From NCBI RefSeq assembly GCF_000521605.1, contig NZ_CP006942.1, positions 1,736,001-1,800,000 of the forward strand: DNA of 64,000 bases, given 5' to 3'. Position 1 is the stretch's first letter, and each line of letters starts with the position of its first letter. The DNA comes from Mannheimia sp. USDA-ARS-USMARC-1261 (GTDB lineage: Bacteria; Pseudomonadota; Gammaproteobacteria; Enterobacterales; Pasteurellaceae). Shown here piece after piece: positions 1 through 7,938 of the stretch. The notes beneath the pieces are model-generated. The model ran no database searches, had not been told where the DNA came from, and saw only the letters and a program-made list of their open reading frames with translations. The position numbers and the translations under genes were made by a program.

Positions 1-1463
1 GTAAATCAGTTACCTCAATGGCGATTATGCAATTATTGCCAAAAAATATCGTTAAATTTGGCGAAAACTCCAGAATTGTGTTTGAAGAGCAGAACCTGTT
101 AAATCTTTCTGAAAAAGAAATGCAGGCAATTCGAGGCGATCGTATCGGTATGATTTTCCAAGAACCGATGACCTCGCTTAATCCTTATATGCCGATTGGT
201 AAACAAGTGGCTGAAGCAATTCAAACGCATAATCCACAAATTACCAATGCTCAAGCCGAAGAATTGGTATTGGAAACCTTACAGAAAGTAAAAATTCCTG
301 ATGCCGAAAAGAAAATGGTTTGTTATCCGCACGAGTTCTCAGGCGGTCAGTTACAACGTATTATGATTGCGATGGCAATTATCAATAAACCGGATTTATT
401 AATTGCTGATGAGCCAACGACAGCGTTAGACGTAACGACCCAAGCAGAAATTCTTGATTTAATGCACGATCTACAAAGTGAAATGGGAATGGCGATTATC
501 TTAATTTCTCACGATCTACGCTTAGTGCATAAATATAGTGATATGGTTTGTGTAATGCAAAATGGGGAAATTATTGAGCGTGGTGAAACGGAAACGGTCT
601 TTACCAACCCTCAGCACCCTTACACTGTTGAGCTATTAACTCCGATTCCAAATAACTTAAAAAGTGAATTGCCACTCGATGCTCCAACCTTAATTAAGGC
701 AGATAATATTGAGGTAGACTATATTTTAAAACGCTCGCTATTTGGCAAACCGAAAAAAGTATTTAATGCCTTAAAAAATATTTCACTACACCTTAAAACA
801 GGCGAAACACTAGGAATTGTAGGAGAATCCGGCTCGGGCAAATCCACACTTGGGCGTGCGATTATGCAGATTTTAGACTATCGTGGCAATATCACTTTTG
901 CTGACCAAGATATTACAACACTAAGTAAATCTGAACAGAAAGCGTTAAAAAGAGATATGCAAATGGTATTCCAAGATCCATTTAACTCACTTTCGCCACG
1001 TTTAACAGTAGGCGAAATTATTGCGGAAGGTTTAACGGTACATTATCCACAAATGAGCAAAGCCGAACGCCGTGAAAAAGTGATTAAAATTTTGGAAGAA
1101 GTAAATCTTAATCCTGCAATGATCAATCGCTATCCGCACGAATTTTCAGGCGGACAACGTCAGCGTATTGCGATTGCAAGAGCAATTATTTTAGAACCAA
1201 AATTTGTGCTTTTAGACGAACCAACCTCTGCTCTTGACCGCTCAACACAAATTACCGTGATTGAATTGCTCAATCGATTACAGAAAAAATATGGCTTAAG
1301 TTATATATTTATCAGCCACGATTTAGCGGTAATTAAAGCATTAAGCGATCGAGTGATTGTAATGAGTCAAGGCGATATTGTGGAAAGCGGCTCTGTACAG
1401 CAGATCTTCGAAACCCCACAACAAGCCTATACCAAGCGGTTAATTTTAGCCTCTAATTTGTAA
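1..1463 (+). CDS. yejF: YejF-type peptide/microcin C ABC transporter, double ATPase subunit (5' partial)
   Basis: This is a cytoplasmic ATPase with two nucleotide-binding domains on one chain, powering an inner-membrane oligopeptide (microcin C-like) importer. The reading frame is open to the window edge. The first codons read KSVTSMAIMQLLP, the tail of the first Walker A motif, so the ATG at 18 is internal and roughly 45-50 residues are missing. The first domain keeps a Q-loop (FQEP), signature FSGGQ and Walker B LLIADEPTT. The second is complete, with GESGSGKST, FSGGQRQR and LLDEPTSALD. The two-domain layout and sequence resemble E. coli YejF (529 aa). A GsiA-type glutathione ATPase is the main alternative. 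The partner yejABE genes would lie to the left, outside the window. Confidence 0.8.
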   Translation, partial: KSVTSMAIMQLLPKNIVKFGENSRIVFEEQNLLNLSEKEMQAIRGDRIGMIFQEPMTSLNPYMPIGKQVAEAIQTHNPQITNAQAEELVLETLQKVKIPDAEKKMVCYPHEFSGGQLQRIMIAMAIINKPDLLIADEPTTALDVTTQAEILDLMHDLQSEMGMAIILISHDLRLVHKYSDMVCVMQNGEIIERGETETVFTNPQHPYTVELLTPIPNNLKSELPLDAPTLIKADNIEVDYILKRSLFGKPKKVFNALKNISLHLKTGETLGIVGESGSGKSTLGRAIMQILDYRGNITFADQDITTLSKSEQKALKRDMQMVFQDPFNSLSPRLTVGEIIAEGLTVHYPQMSKAERREKVIKILEEVNLNPAMINRYPHEFSGGQRQRIAIARAIILEPKFVLLDEPTSALDRSTQITVIELLNRLQKKYGLSYIFISHDLAVIKALSDRVIVMSQGDIVESGSVQQIFETPQQAYTKRLILASNL

Positions 1464-1477
1464 ATAACGCTATAAAA

Positions 1478-1507
1478 AAGAAGCTGCAATTGCAGCTTCT
1501 TTTTTTA
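1478..1507 (+). terminator. Rho-independent terminator after yejF
   Basis: A perfect 20-base palindrome, GAAGCTGCAATTGCAGCTTC (1480-1499), extended by AA/TT, is followed directly by a run of T. It starts 15 bases after the yejF stop. Its right half is repeated at 2661-2681, on the other side of an insertion-sequence nest. Confidence 0.85.
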
Positions 1508-1510
1508 TGG
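1490..1510 (+). repeat. 21-bp direct repeat, left copy
   Basis: The stretch that starts TTGCAGCTTC and ends TTATGG is repeated exactly at 2661-2681. The two copies bracket the insertion-sequence nest. The last two bases (GG) also belong to the left inverted repeat of the inner element. At 21 bp it is longer than the usual target duplication of either IS family present. Confidence 0.7.
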
Positions 1511-1539
1511 CATAGTAGACAAAATAGTTGCTAAAAAGT

Positions 1540-1577
1540 GGCTTAAAGCCTTATAGTACAAGGCTTTAAGCCCTATT
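1540..1577 (+). terminator. Hairpin just inside the IS left end
   Basis: A perfect 13-bp stem (GGCTTAAAGCCTT at 1540-1552, matched at 1560-1572) with a 7-base loop is followed by TATTTTT. It lies between the left inverted repeat and the transposase gene. A hairpin here would block read-through transcription from outside into the transposase, as many IS elements do. This role is inferred. Confidence 0.55.
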
Positions 1578-1585
1578 TTTGAAAA

Positions 1586-2514
1586 ATGAATAAAAAACTG
1601 CCCATTTTGCTAAAGTACGAATATCAAGAAGCACGGTAAGCAAAATAATATTCAACGCCATTATTGCAATCAATGTAATAAAACCTTTACCTTTCAAAAG
1701 AAATTAAACGCTATTCAAATTTGGTCTGATTACACGACAGGAAAACAGACTTATCCGCAACTTGCTGAAAAATATCATTGTTCGGTGAGAACTATTCAAC
1801 GATATATTGAAAAAGCCCCTAAAAGCCAGGCAAATATAATAGAAGGAAAATATCTGAATATTATTATAGATACAACTTTCTTTGGTCGAGAATTTGGTGT
1901 ATTGGTTTTAATCAATAGTCTGAAAAAGAAGGTAATCTATCATCGTTTTGTAAAAACAGAAAAAGATGTTTATTATCAGTTAGCTCTCAATCAGTTGAGG
2001 GAAAAAGGCTATATCATTCAATCAGTTACCTGCGATGGTCGGAGGGGGTTATTAAAAGATTTACTCAATACCCCCGACACAAATGTACCCGTTTTATATG
2101 ATTGCGATAGTGATGCGTAAATTAGGCAGAAAACACCAATCTCAAGCCGGAAAGGAATTAAAAATTCTTGTTAAGACTTTCACAAAGAGTACGAGAAATA
2201 TATTTTATAGGGAACTACACAATTGGTATTTAAAACATCAGGACTTTTTAAATGAACGTTCAGATATAGCGAATGAGAGAGGTTATTTCCCTTATAAACA
2301 TCGAAATATAAGGGGAACTTATGCCAGTTTAAAGCGATATCACGATTATTTATTTACTTTCGAGAAATACCCTGAGCTAAATATTGAAAGAACCACAAAT
2401 AGAGCGGAAAGTCTTTTTAAAGACTTAAAGCAGAAGTTAAATAATCACAACGGATTAACAAAGAAACATAAGTTGATATTTATAAAGGATTTTTTGAATA
2501 AAAAAAGCTACTAA
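1586..2514 (+). pseudogene. Transposase of IS256-variant (Zn-binding) type, multiply disrupted
   Basis: Pieced together across frames, this is a DDE transposase. It has an N-terminal zinc ribbon (CPFC ... CNQC), a helix-turn-helix (LAEKYHCSVRTIQRY), a first catalytic block (IIIDTTFFGREFG), a second (TCDGRRGLL) and a C-terminal block (TTNRAESLFKDLK). Three lesions are visible. The only ATG near the start (1586) is out of frame by one A in an A6 run. A TAA stop at 1611 splits the zinc ribbon. The frame shifts in the C5 run at 2071-2075, after which the protein resumes as TQMYPFYMIAIV. The gene is almost certainly dead, unless the last shift is a programmed one. Confidence 0.75.
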
Positions 2515-2560
2515 CCTAATTAAAAAAATAAGGTTAGCAACTATTTTGTCTACTATGCCC

Positions 2561-2632
2561 AACAATGAGCGTATTCAAGTGAAACTAAAAGGACTCAGCC
2601 CTGTGGAATACAGAACTCAGTCCTTGAATTAA
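2561..2632 (+). pseudogene. C-terminal remnant of IS3-family (IS150-like) transposase OrfB
   Basis: Only the last 23 codons survive (NNERIQVKLKGLSP, then VEYRTQSLN and stop). This is the characteristic end of IS3-family integrase-type transposases. It starts right at the right end of the inserted IS256-variant element, so the upstream part was lost or displaced. The same protein tail can be read, more decayed, at 58147-58182 in this window. Confidence 0.75.
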
Positions 2633-2660
2633 ATGAGTCTAACTTTTTGGGGTCAGATCA
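2633..2660. repeat. Right inverted repeat of the IS3-family remnant
   Basis: Read on the minus strand it begins TGATCTGACCCCAAAAAGTT. It closely matches the end at 58061 (TGATCTGCACCTCAAAAGTT), which identifies both as ends of the same IS group. It directly abuts the 21-bp direct repeat at 2661. Confidence 0.65.
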
Positions 2661-2681
2661 TTGCAGCTTCTTTTTTTATGG
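2661..2681 (+). repeat. 21-bp direct repeat, right copy
   Basis: This is an exact copy of 1490-1510, joined directly to the CA end of the IS3 remnant. It preserves half of the original terminator palindrome, so the ancestral junction probably ran straight from the yejF terminator into the 3' end of purN. Confidence 0.7.
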
Positions 2682-2689
2682 TAATGCAA

Positions 2690-3328
2690 TTACTCTTCTG
2701 CATACCCTGTAGCAGACAGTTCTTTCCCATCTAAATATGCTTTTCTATTTTTGGCGACTAAACGCTCTGAGCAAAACCACTCAACAACTAATGGATAATA
2801 TTGATGCTCTTGTTCAACAACACGAGCCATCACATCTTCAACTTCATCATCAGGGTAAATAGGAACTTTTGCTTGTAGCACAATCGCTCCTGCATCAACT
2901 TCTTCATTTACAAAATGAATAGTTGTTCCGTGTTCAGAATCACCTGCTTCCATCGCTCTTTGGTAAGTGTTTAATCCCGGATATTTTGGTAATAATGAAG
3001 GATGAATATTTAGAATTTTTCCCTCAAAACGTTGGGTAAATTCAGGCGTTAAAATCTTCATATAACCTGCAAGCACGATTAATTCTGCACCTAACTGCTC
3101 GATTTTCTCAGCAATAGCTAAATCCATTGCTAAATTACTTTCATAATCTTTACGAGAGAATACAAAGGTTGGAATGCCTTCTTGTTTAGCTCTAACTAAG
3201 CCATACGCATCAGCTTTATTGCAAATTACACCACAAATTTGACCGCTTGCATTAACTGATTTTTGACGATCAATAATCGCTTGGAGATTTGAGCCATTAC
3301 CTGAAATTAACACAACAAATTTTTTCAT
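2690..3328 (-). CDS. purN: Phosphoribosylglycinamide formyltransferase 1
   Basis: PurN transfers a formyl group from 10-formyl-tetrahydrofolate to GAR, the third step of de novo purine synthesis, in the cytoplasm. It is 212 aa, the usual length. The N-terminal phosphate-binding segment (ISGNGSNLQAI) and the catalytic residues are present: N107 and H109 in ILNIHPSLLPKYPG, and D145 in NEEVDAGAIV. In many gamma-proteobacteria it follows purM; here the upstream neighbour is a tRNA operon instead. Its downstream side has been rearranged by the insertion-sequence nest, and no clean terminator of its own is left there. Confidence 0.95.
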   Translation of the reverse strand: MKKFVVLISGNGSNLQAIIDRQKSVNASGQICGVICNKADAYGLVRAKQEGIPTFVFSRKDYESNLAMDLAIAEKIEQLGAELIVLAGYMKILTPEFTQRFEGKILNIHPSLLPKYPGLNTYQRAMEAGDSEHGTTIHFVNEEVDAGAIVLQAKVPIYPDDEVEDVMARVVEQEHQYYPLVVEWFCSERLVAKNRKAYLDGKELSATGYAEE

Positions 3329-3416
3329 TTTAATTACTTATTGAAAATTAATAATAGCTTACATTATGCCCTGAATTAACCATACAGTACAGAAATTAAA
3401 AAAGAATAGGAAGATA

Positions 3417-3491
3417 TGGCTGGGGTACTAGGATTCGAACCTAGGGATGCCGAGATCAAAACCCGGTGCCTTACCGCTTGGCGATACCCCA
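3417..3491 (-). tRNA. tRNA-Gln (anticodon TTG), second copy
   Basis: The reverse complement folds as a complete 75-nt tRNA with encoded CCA. The acceptor TGGGGTA pairs with TACCCCA, the anticodon loop is TTTTGAT and the T-loop is GTTCGAATC. It is identical in sequence to the copy at 3547-3621 and is the last gene of the Met-Leu-Gln-Gln operon. Confidence 0.95.
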
Positions 3492-3546
3492 AAAGAAAAA
3501 AACTAACTTACGTTAGTCTAATAAGATTTGATAATTTGAAATTAGA

Positions 3547-3621
3547 TGGCTGGGGTACTAGGATTCGAACCTAGGGATGCCGAGATCAAAACCCGGTGCC
3601 TTACCGCTTGGCGATACCCCA
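3547..3621 (-). tRNA. tRNA-Gln (anticodon TTG), first copy
   Basis: This is a complete tRNA with encoded CCA, anticodon TTG and standard D- and T-arms. It lies 25 bases downstream of tRNA-Leu on the minus strand and 55 bases upstream of its identical twin. The spacers differ, so only the tRNA bodies are duplicated. Confidence 0.95.
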
Positions 3622-3646
3622 ACACTAATTTTTGTTAATCGATAAA

Positions 3647-3731
3647 TGGTGCGGGACGAGGGACTTGAACCCACACACCTCTCGGCGCCAGAACCTAAAT
3701 CTGGTGCGTCTACCAATTTCGCCAGTCCCGC
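3647..3731 (-). tRNA. tRNA-Leu (anticodon TAG)
   Basis: This is an 85-nt tRNA with the long variable arm typical of leucine tRNAs and with encoded CCA. The anticodon stem-loop (CAGATTTAGGTTCTG) presents TAG, which reads CUA-family codons. It is the second gene of the operon, three bases after tRNA-Met. Confidence 0.95.
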
Positions 3732-3734
3732 AAA

Positions 3735-3811
3735 TGGTGGCTACAGCGAGATTCGAACTTGCGACCCCAACATTATGAGTGTTGTGCTCTAACCAGCTGA
3801 GCTATGTAGCC
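3735..3811 (-). tRNA. tRNA-Met, elongator type (anticodon CAT)
   Basis: This is a 77-nt tRNA with encoded CCA. The acceptor GGCTACA pairs perfectly, and the D-loop AGCTGGTTAGAGC and CAT anticodon are present. The first acceptor pair is G-C, unlike the mismatched initiator tRNA, which marks it as the elongator. It is the first gene of the cluster; the order Met-Leu-Gln-Gln matches the start of the E. coli metT operon. Confidence 0.92.
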
Positions 3812-3843
3812 CTTTGCGTTCACCATATCGGCTAACGGAGTGC

Positions 3844-3872
3844 ATTATGCTGATTTTAAGGCTCTCCGTCAA
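3844..3872 (-). promoter_or_regulatory. Sigma-70 promoter of the tRNA operon
   Basis: On the minus strand, TTGACG (3867-3872) and CATAAT (3844-3849) are separated by exactly 17 bases. A GC-rich stretch (CACTCCG) follows, of the kind found as a discriminator at stable-RNA promoters under stringent control. It lies about 30 bases upstream of tRNA-Met. The rest of the gap to aroE holds only T-rich sequence. Confidence 0.75.
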
Positions 3873-3981
3873 ATACTTTTTTTTGAATTTTTTGATTTTT
3901 TGGTTTGCTTGTATAGATATTCGTCGTTTTGTCGGAAATATACCGTTTTTTGTTTATAAAATAATAGGTTATCTTTTACTA

Positions 3982-4803
3982 TTATGCAGATTGCATCTCT
4001 TGCTTTAATTGTTTTAGTACGAATTCAATATCAGGAAACTTATCTTCCCACAATGCAAAAGCAAAAGCAGCTTGTCCAACCAACATTCCTAAACCATCTT
4101 GATATTCGATAGCACCACAATCTCTCGCATAATTGAGAAATGGAGTTTGCATATTAACGGCATATTGCATATCATAAATTTTGGCTGAAGCCATTAAAGA
4201 TGTCGGTAGTTCAACATATTTTCCCTGTAAGCCTAAAGAAGTGGCATTAATGATTAGATCAAACTGTTGTTCGGCAAGCTCCTCTAAGCAAGCGGTCTGA
4301 ATTTTGCCAAATTTTGCAAATTTTTCCTCTAAAATGACCGCTTTATCTATAGTACGGTTATAAATCGTAATCTCTAGCCCAGACTTAAGTAACGGAAGCA
4401 ATACGCCTTTGGTTGCTCCTCCTGCCCCTAAAATTAAGGTCTTTTGCCCTGTTGTTAGCCAACCAAGCCGTTCTAAATCAGCCGCTAAACCTTTACCGTC
4501 GGTATTATCGGCATATAAACGACCGTCATCTAATCGTTTTAAAGTGTTACAAGCCTCTGCTAATAAGCAACTTTCACTATATTCATCAGCAACAGCAAAT
4601 GCCCGTTCTTTAAAGGGAGCTGTGATATTACACCCTTTCGCCCCTGAATTAAAAAACTCCTCTAATTGTTGCTCAAAGGCAATTTCATCACCTAATTTCG
4701 CAACATATTCAATCTCTCGTTGAGCCTGCAAGCCAAAAAGTTGATGAATACGAGGTGATTTACTTTGTGCAATTGGATTGCCCCAAACAGCATATTTGTT
4801 CAT
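3982..4803 (-). CDS. aroE: Shikimate dehydrogenase (NADP+)
   Basis: AroE reduces 3-dehydroshikimate to shikimate in the chorismate pathway. It is 273 aa, the family norm. The substrate site has SKSPRIH near residue 14, K65 in NITAPFKERA and D102 in NTDGKG. The nucleotide-binding loop GAGGATKG follows near residue 126. It is the last gene of a yrdD-tsaC-aroE operon transcribed leftward, 3 bases after tsaC. The same order is found in E. coli. Confidence 0.96.
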   Translation of the reverse strand: MNKYAVWGNPIAQSKSPRIHQLFGLQAQREIEYVAKLGDEIAFEQQLEEFFNSGAKGCNITAPFKERAFAVADEYSESCLLAEACNTLKRLDDGRLYADNTDGKGLAADLERLGWLTTGQKTLILGAGGATKGVLLPLLKSGLEITIYNRTIDKAVILEEKFAKFGKIQTACLEELAEQQFDLIINATSLGLQGKYVELPTSLMASAKIYDMQYAVNMQTPFLNYARDCGAIEYQDGLGMLVGQAAFAFALWEDKFPDIEFVLKQLKQEMQSA

Positions 4804-4806
4804 TAT

Positions 4807-5361
4807 TTATCCTTGTCTAAAAATCTGTTGCGTGAAAATATCTCGAATTTCGGAAGGATTTTCTCTGCCTAAAGTTTCTGCATTTAATGCAGGAAAATCC
4901 TCTCCAAATTGAATTCGTACTTCCTCTGAATTTCTGCAAGGCGGCTCGCCTGTTAAATTGGCACTGGTTGAAGTAAGAGCAAAACCGGTTGCCTCGCAGA
5001 GTGCTGCTACAGCAGGTACTTTGCATAAACGCACGGCAATAGAATCAAATTTGCCTGTGAGGTAACTCGGCACACTATTTTTTACAGGCACAATCCAAGT
5101 AATGGCTTGCTCACCAATTTGGTTTAGCTGTTGCCAAGCCTGCTCTGTCATTCTGTTGTCATCAATATAAGGAAGAAGATATTTTAAATCGGAAGCCAGT
5201 AAAATTAAGCCTTTCTCTTCAGGGCGTTGCTTTAATGCGAGTAGTTTCCTCACTGCTTTTTCACTTTGCGGATTGCAACCTAAGCCAAAAACCGCTTCGG
5301 TTGGATAAGCCACAACTTCTTCTTGCTTTAATTGATTAACTATTTCTAAAAAATTATTCAT
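4807..5361 (-). CDS. tsaC: Threonylcarbamoyl-AMP synthase
   Basis: TsaC makes threonylcarbamoyl-AMP from threonine, bicarbonate and ATP, the first step of t6A37 modification of ANN-decoding tRNAs. It is 184 aa, the short TsaC type without the Sua5 C-terminal domain. YrdC-fold features are visible: [12 protein letters not shown] near residue 18, the KxR motif in [13 protein letters not shown] and the [12 protein letters not shown] loop. It overlaps yrdD by 8 bases and lies just upstream of aroE. A second YrdC-fold protein (YciO) is encoded at 24136-24756; the operon context makes this one the functional TsaC. Confidence 0.93.
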   Translation of the reverse strand: MNNFLEIVNQLKQEEVVAYPTEAVFGLGCNPQSEKAVRKLLALKQRPEEKGLILLASDLKYLLPYIDDNRMTEQAWQQLNQIGEQAITWIVPVKNSVPSYLTGKFDSIAVRLCKVPAVAALCEATGFALTSTSANLTGEPPCRNSEEVRIQFGEDFPALNAETLGRENPSEIRDIFTQQIFRQG

Positions 5362-5890
5362 TCGCTTTTACTTCAGTTTGGTGTTGGCAGCTTTTGTTAG
5401 CACAGATACTGTATTGTCTACCCTTCACTTTTTTGATGGTAGCAAGTTCGCAACCACATCTTTCACACTGTTGCTTAATCGGTCGAGTTGCTAAGGTAAA
5501 TTTACAATCAGGGAAGCCTGCACAGCCATAAAATGTTTTTCCCGACCGTCCTTTCCTAGCAACCAGTTTATGTTGCTTGCATTCAGGGCAATCAAATTCT
5601 TCTTCTACCTCAGCCTCTTCGTGAACAATAAAATGACATTCAGGATAGTTACTGCAACCAATAAAAATGCCATAGCTGCCTTGCTTTAATTGGAGATGAT
5701 GTCCGCACTCAGGGCAACATTCTTCCAACGCTTTAATAATATGATTTTCTTGGTGCAATGGCTTGATGTAATCACACTTAGGATAAGCCGAACATCCCAA
5801 AAACAAGCCTTTCTTCCCTTGTTTAAGTTGTAAGGGAGAATGACATTTGGGGCATAATTCAACTTGTTTGGTGGATTTAAAAAGTACCAT
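5354..5890 (-). CDS. yrdD: Topoisomerase-type zinc-finger protein YrdD
   Basis: This 178-aa protein is built almost entirely of topoisomerase I C-terminal-type C4 zinc fingers. Three blocks follow the pattern CPxC...GxxLGCSxYPxC (from residues 13, 59 and 100), and a fourth variant block near residue 137 begins CERCGC and ends with CANKSC. Such fingers bind single-stranded DNA in topoisomerase I, but no topoisomerase catalytic domain is present. It begins the yrdD-tsaC-aroE operon, an arrangement conserved in gamma-proteobacteria. Its own biochemical role is not known. Confidence 0.85.
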   Translation of the reverse strand: MVLFKSTKQVELCPKCHSPLQLKQGKKGLFLGCSAYPKCDYIKPLHQENHIIKALEECCPECGHHLQLKQGSYGIFIGCSNYPECHFIVHEEAEVEEEFDCPECKQHKLVARKGRSGKTFYGCAGFPDCKFTLATRPIKQQCERCGCELATIKKVKGRQYSICANKSCQHQTEVKANE

Positions 5891-5899
5891 AGCATTAAC

Positions 5900-6217
5900 T
5901 TAAATCAGCTTGAAATCAATCACAAAAAAGGAATCGTCATTCGGATAAATCTCTCGGATGACTTTTTTCAATTCAGCTAAGCTCATATTCTCTTGTTGAG
6001 CGTGTTGATCATTTAGCTCATCATATTGAATCGGAGTAACAGAAAGTACTTTGATGTTAGCAAAAAATCGATCCGTTTCGTTGGTAAAAACGGCTAATTC
6101 TTGGTTAGGGTGAAAGTAAGATTCTGATTTATCCCGAATGGTAATAGTTTTTTTACCACTTACAATATCCGCTTCAAATCGGCTAAAAAAGGTAATTTTC
6201 TCTCTATTCATATTCAT
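5900..6217 (-). CDS. yqfB: ASCH-domain N4-acetylcytidine amidohydrolase YqfB
   Basis: This is a small ASCH-domain enzyme very similar to E. coli YqfB, which hydrolyses N4-acetylcytidine to cytidine. The catalytic residues line up: K23 and T26 in GKKTITIRD, and E76 in [15 protein letters not shown]. The ATG at 6217 is chosen over the GTG one codon upstream. The start lies inside the end of recX (14-base overlap), so the two are translationally linked in a recA-recX-yqfB order. A second ASCH domain in the window is fused to PrmC at 13827. Confidence 0.88.
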   Translation of the reverse strand: MNMNREKITFFSRFEADIVSGKKTITIRDKSESYFHPNQELAVFTNETDRFFANIKVLSVTPIQYDELNDQHAQQENMSLAELKKVIREIYPNDDSFFVIDFKLI

Positions 6218-6683
6218 CACTGTTATAATCTATACCCATTAAATGGCTAAAATGATCATTGTAAAAACCACGGCTGATCATAAACCGCCACATTTTTTGT
6301 TTGGCTTTAAGATCCCATACAAGCGGTCGTTTTTTCTCAAAAATTTGCTCGGCTAATTCAAACCAATCTACTTCTGCATTTTCGAGTTCTTGGTTAATTA
6401 ACCAATCTTTAATTCCTTTGAGCTTTAATTCTTGCTTTAGTCGGCGAGGACCTACACCTTGCATTGAGCGGTAACGAATAAAAGTTACACAAAAACGTTC
6501 ATCACTTTGCCAATTATTGACTTGTGCCTTTTCTATTGCTTCATCAATTTCATCAAAATCATATTCTTTTTGCTTCAATTTTTGGCGAAGCTCTTGCTCA
6601 CTGTAATCACGCTTTGAGAGTAAATATAGCAGATAATTAACCGCAGTGTATTTATTTGTTTTGGTTGTAGAAATGGTTGTCAT
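6204..6683 (-). CDS. recX: Regulatory protein RecX
   Basis: RecX binds RecA filaments and limits recombinase activity. The protein is 159 aa from the ATG at 6683. It contains the three-helix repeats typical of the family, including [20 protein letters not shown] and [16 protein letters not shown]. The longer reading frame upstream is rejected because it would run through the recA terminator hairpin (6699-6727). It lies directly downstream of recA, so part of its expression probably comes from read-through of that terminator. Confidence 0.92.
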   Translation of the reverse strand: MTTISTTKTNKYTAVNYLLYLLSKRDYSEQELRQKLKQKEYDFDEIDEAIEKAQVNNWQSDERFCVTFIRYRSMQGVGPRRLKQELKLKGIKDWLINQELENAEVDWFELAEQIFEKKRPLVWDLKAKQKMWRFMISRGFYNDHFSHLMGIDYNSDEYE

Positions 6684-6691
6684 AAGTTGAA

Positions 6692-6727
6692 ATAAAAATG
6701 CGATTTTCACATTGAGCGAAAATCGCA
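6692..6727 (-). terminator. Terminator between recA and recX
   Basis: On the minus strand a 10-bp perfect stem (TGCGATTTTC at 6699-6708 pairing with 6718-6727) with a 9-base loop is followed by TTTTTATTT. It begins 13 bases after the recA stop and probably attenuates read-through into recX. Confidence 0.75.
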
Positions 6728-6740
6728 TAAATTTAGTTAA

Positions 6741-7847
6741 TTATAGTTCTTCTTCATTAAACTCTTCGCTGTCATCATCTGAATTGTTGGAATCTTTAGT
6801 AGAAACCAAATTTGGATTAGCAATGAGTAAATCTCTCACATCTTTCTCAATTTTCTCTGCGATTTCAGGGTGTTCTTTTAACCATTTAATCGCATTGTTT
6901 TTACCCTGACCGATTTTTTCACCTTCATAAGAGAACCAAGCTCCCGCTTTTTTGATAAAGCCATTTGCTTCTGCCAGAATGAGTAATTCATTAGTGCGAG
7001 CAATCCCTTCGCCATACATAATATCGAATTGAACTTCACGGAATGGCGGAGCAACTTTGTTTTTTACCACTTTTACTTTCGTTTCACTACCGATAACTTC
7101 ATCACCATCTTTTACCACACCTGAACGGCGAATGTCTAAACGCACAGAAGCATAGAATTTTAACGCGTTACCACCTGTTGTAGTTTCCGGATTACCAAAC
7201 ATTACACCAATCTTCATACGAATTTGGTTAATGAAAATAACCAGGCAGTTTGTTGCTTTAATGTTTGCTGTTAACTTACGCAATGCTTGCGACATTAAAC
7301 GAGCTTGTAAACCCATATGAGAATCACCCATATCCCCTTCAATTTCCGCTTTTGGCGTAAGTGCGGCTACAGAGTCTACAATAATTACATCCACCGCACC
7401 GGAACGTACTAGGGCATCACAAATTTCTAATGCTTGTTCACCGTTATCCGGCTGTGAAATTAATAATTCGTCTGTATCTACACCTAATTTACGGGCATAA
7501 ACAGGGTCAAGTGCGTGTTCTGCATCAATAAAGGCACAAGTTTTACCTGTTTTTTGTGCCTGAGCCACAACAGATAAAGTTAAGGTTGTTTTACCTGAAG
7601 ATTCCGGACCATAGATTTCAACAATACGCCCCATTGGTAAACCACCAATCCCTAACGCGGAATCTAACCCTAAAGAACCGGTTGAAACTGCTTCAATATC
7701 TAATGTTTGCGTATCGCCCAATTTCATAATTGAACCTTTACCGAACTGTTTCTCAATTTGAGCTAATGCGGCAGCAAGTGCCTTCTCTTTTTGTTCCGGT
7801 TCAACCTGTTTTACAGGTGTATTTTTTTGACTTTTCTTCTCAGCCAT
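6741..7847 (-). CDS. recA: Recombinase RecA
   Basis: RecA forms ATP-dependent filaments on single-stranded DNA, drives homologous pairing and triggers LexA self-cleavage. In a naturally competent family it also recombines incoming DNA. It is 368 aa, somewhat longer than E. coli RecA. Visible motifs are Walker [11 protein letters not shown], Walker [11 protein letters not shown], the L1 loop segment [15 protein letters not shown] and the L2 segment [22 protein letters not shown]. The C-terminus is acidic ([12 protein letters not shown]), as expected. A LexA-like box overlaps its promoter. Confidence 0.98.
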   Translation of the reverse strand: MAEKKSQKNTPVKQVEPEQKEKALAAALAQIEKQFGKGSIMKLGDTQTLDIEAVSTGSLGLDSALGIGGLPMGRIVEIYGPESSGKTTLTLSVVAQAQKTGKTCAFIDAEHALDPVYARKLGVDTDELLISQPDNGEQALEICDALVRSGAVDVIIVDSVAALTPKAEIEGDMGDSHMGLQARLMSQALRKLTANIKATNCLVIFINQIRMKIGVMFGNPETTTGGNALKFYASVRLDIRRSGVVKDGDEVIGSETKVKVVKNKVAPPFREVQFDIMYGEGIARTNELLILAEANGFIKKAGAWFSYEGEKIGQGKNNAIKWLKEHPEIAEKIEKDVRDLLIANPNLVSTKDSNNSDDDSEEFNEEEL

Positions 7848-7893
7848 ATTTTATCCTTTGTCAATTTTAATAAACGCTTATTGCGTAAAATAA

Positions 7894-7930
7894 CTGTATA
7901 TTATTATAGTATATACTTATCCAGTTGCAA
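7894..7930 (-). promoter_or_regulatory. recA promoter with overlapping LexA (SOS) box
   Basis: On the minus strand, TTGCAA (7925-7930) and a consensus TATAAT (7903-7908) are 16 bases apart. The LexA-type element CTATAATAATATACAG (7894-7909) covers the -10 box. It matches CTGT-N8-ACAG with one mismatch. LexA bound here would occlude polymerase, giving SOS induction. Confidence 0.75.
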
Positions 7931-7938
7931 GTGTTTTT

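Larger units (their letters stand above)
1509..2559 (+). mobile_element. Decayed IS element, IS256-family variant with Zn-binding transposase
   Basis: The element is about 1.05 kb and is bounded by perfect 26-bp terminal inverted repeats (1509-1534 and 2534-2559, beginning GGCATAGTAGAC). It carries one transposase gene that is now broken. No target-site duplication is visible: the left flank is the yejF terminator, while the right flank is the tail of an unrelated IS3-type gene. This suggests that the element landed in an IS3 copy and that the left part of that copy was then lost. Family assignment rests on the transposase sequence and is moderately sure. Confidence 0.75.

Noticed and set aside
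3814-4008. A 64-residue open frame on the plus strand between the tRNA operon and aroE
   Set aside because: It is T-rich with a biased, hydrophobic translation, overlaps the tRNA promoter and the end of aroE, and has no ribosome site.
5354-5890. A truncated topoisomerase I gene
   Set aside because: The protein consists only of zinc fingers, has its own start, and its place before tsaC-aroE is conserved; it is the separate yrdD gene and not a fragment.
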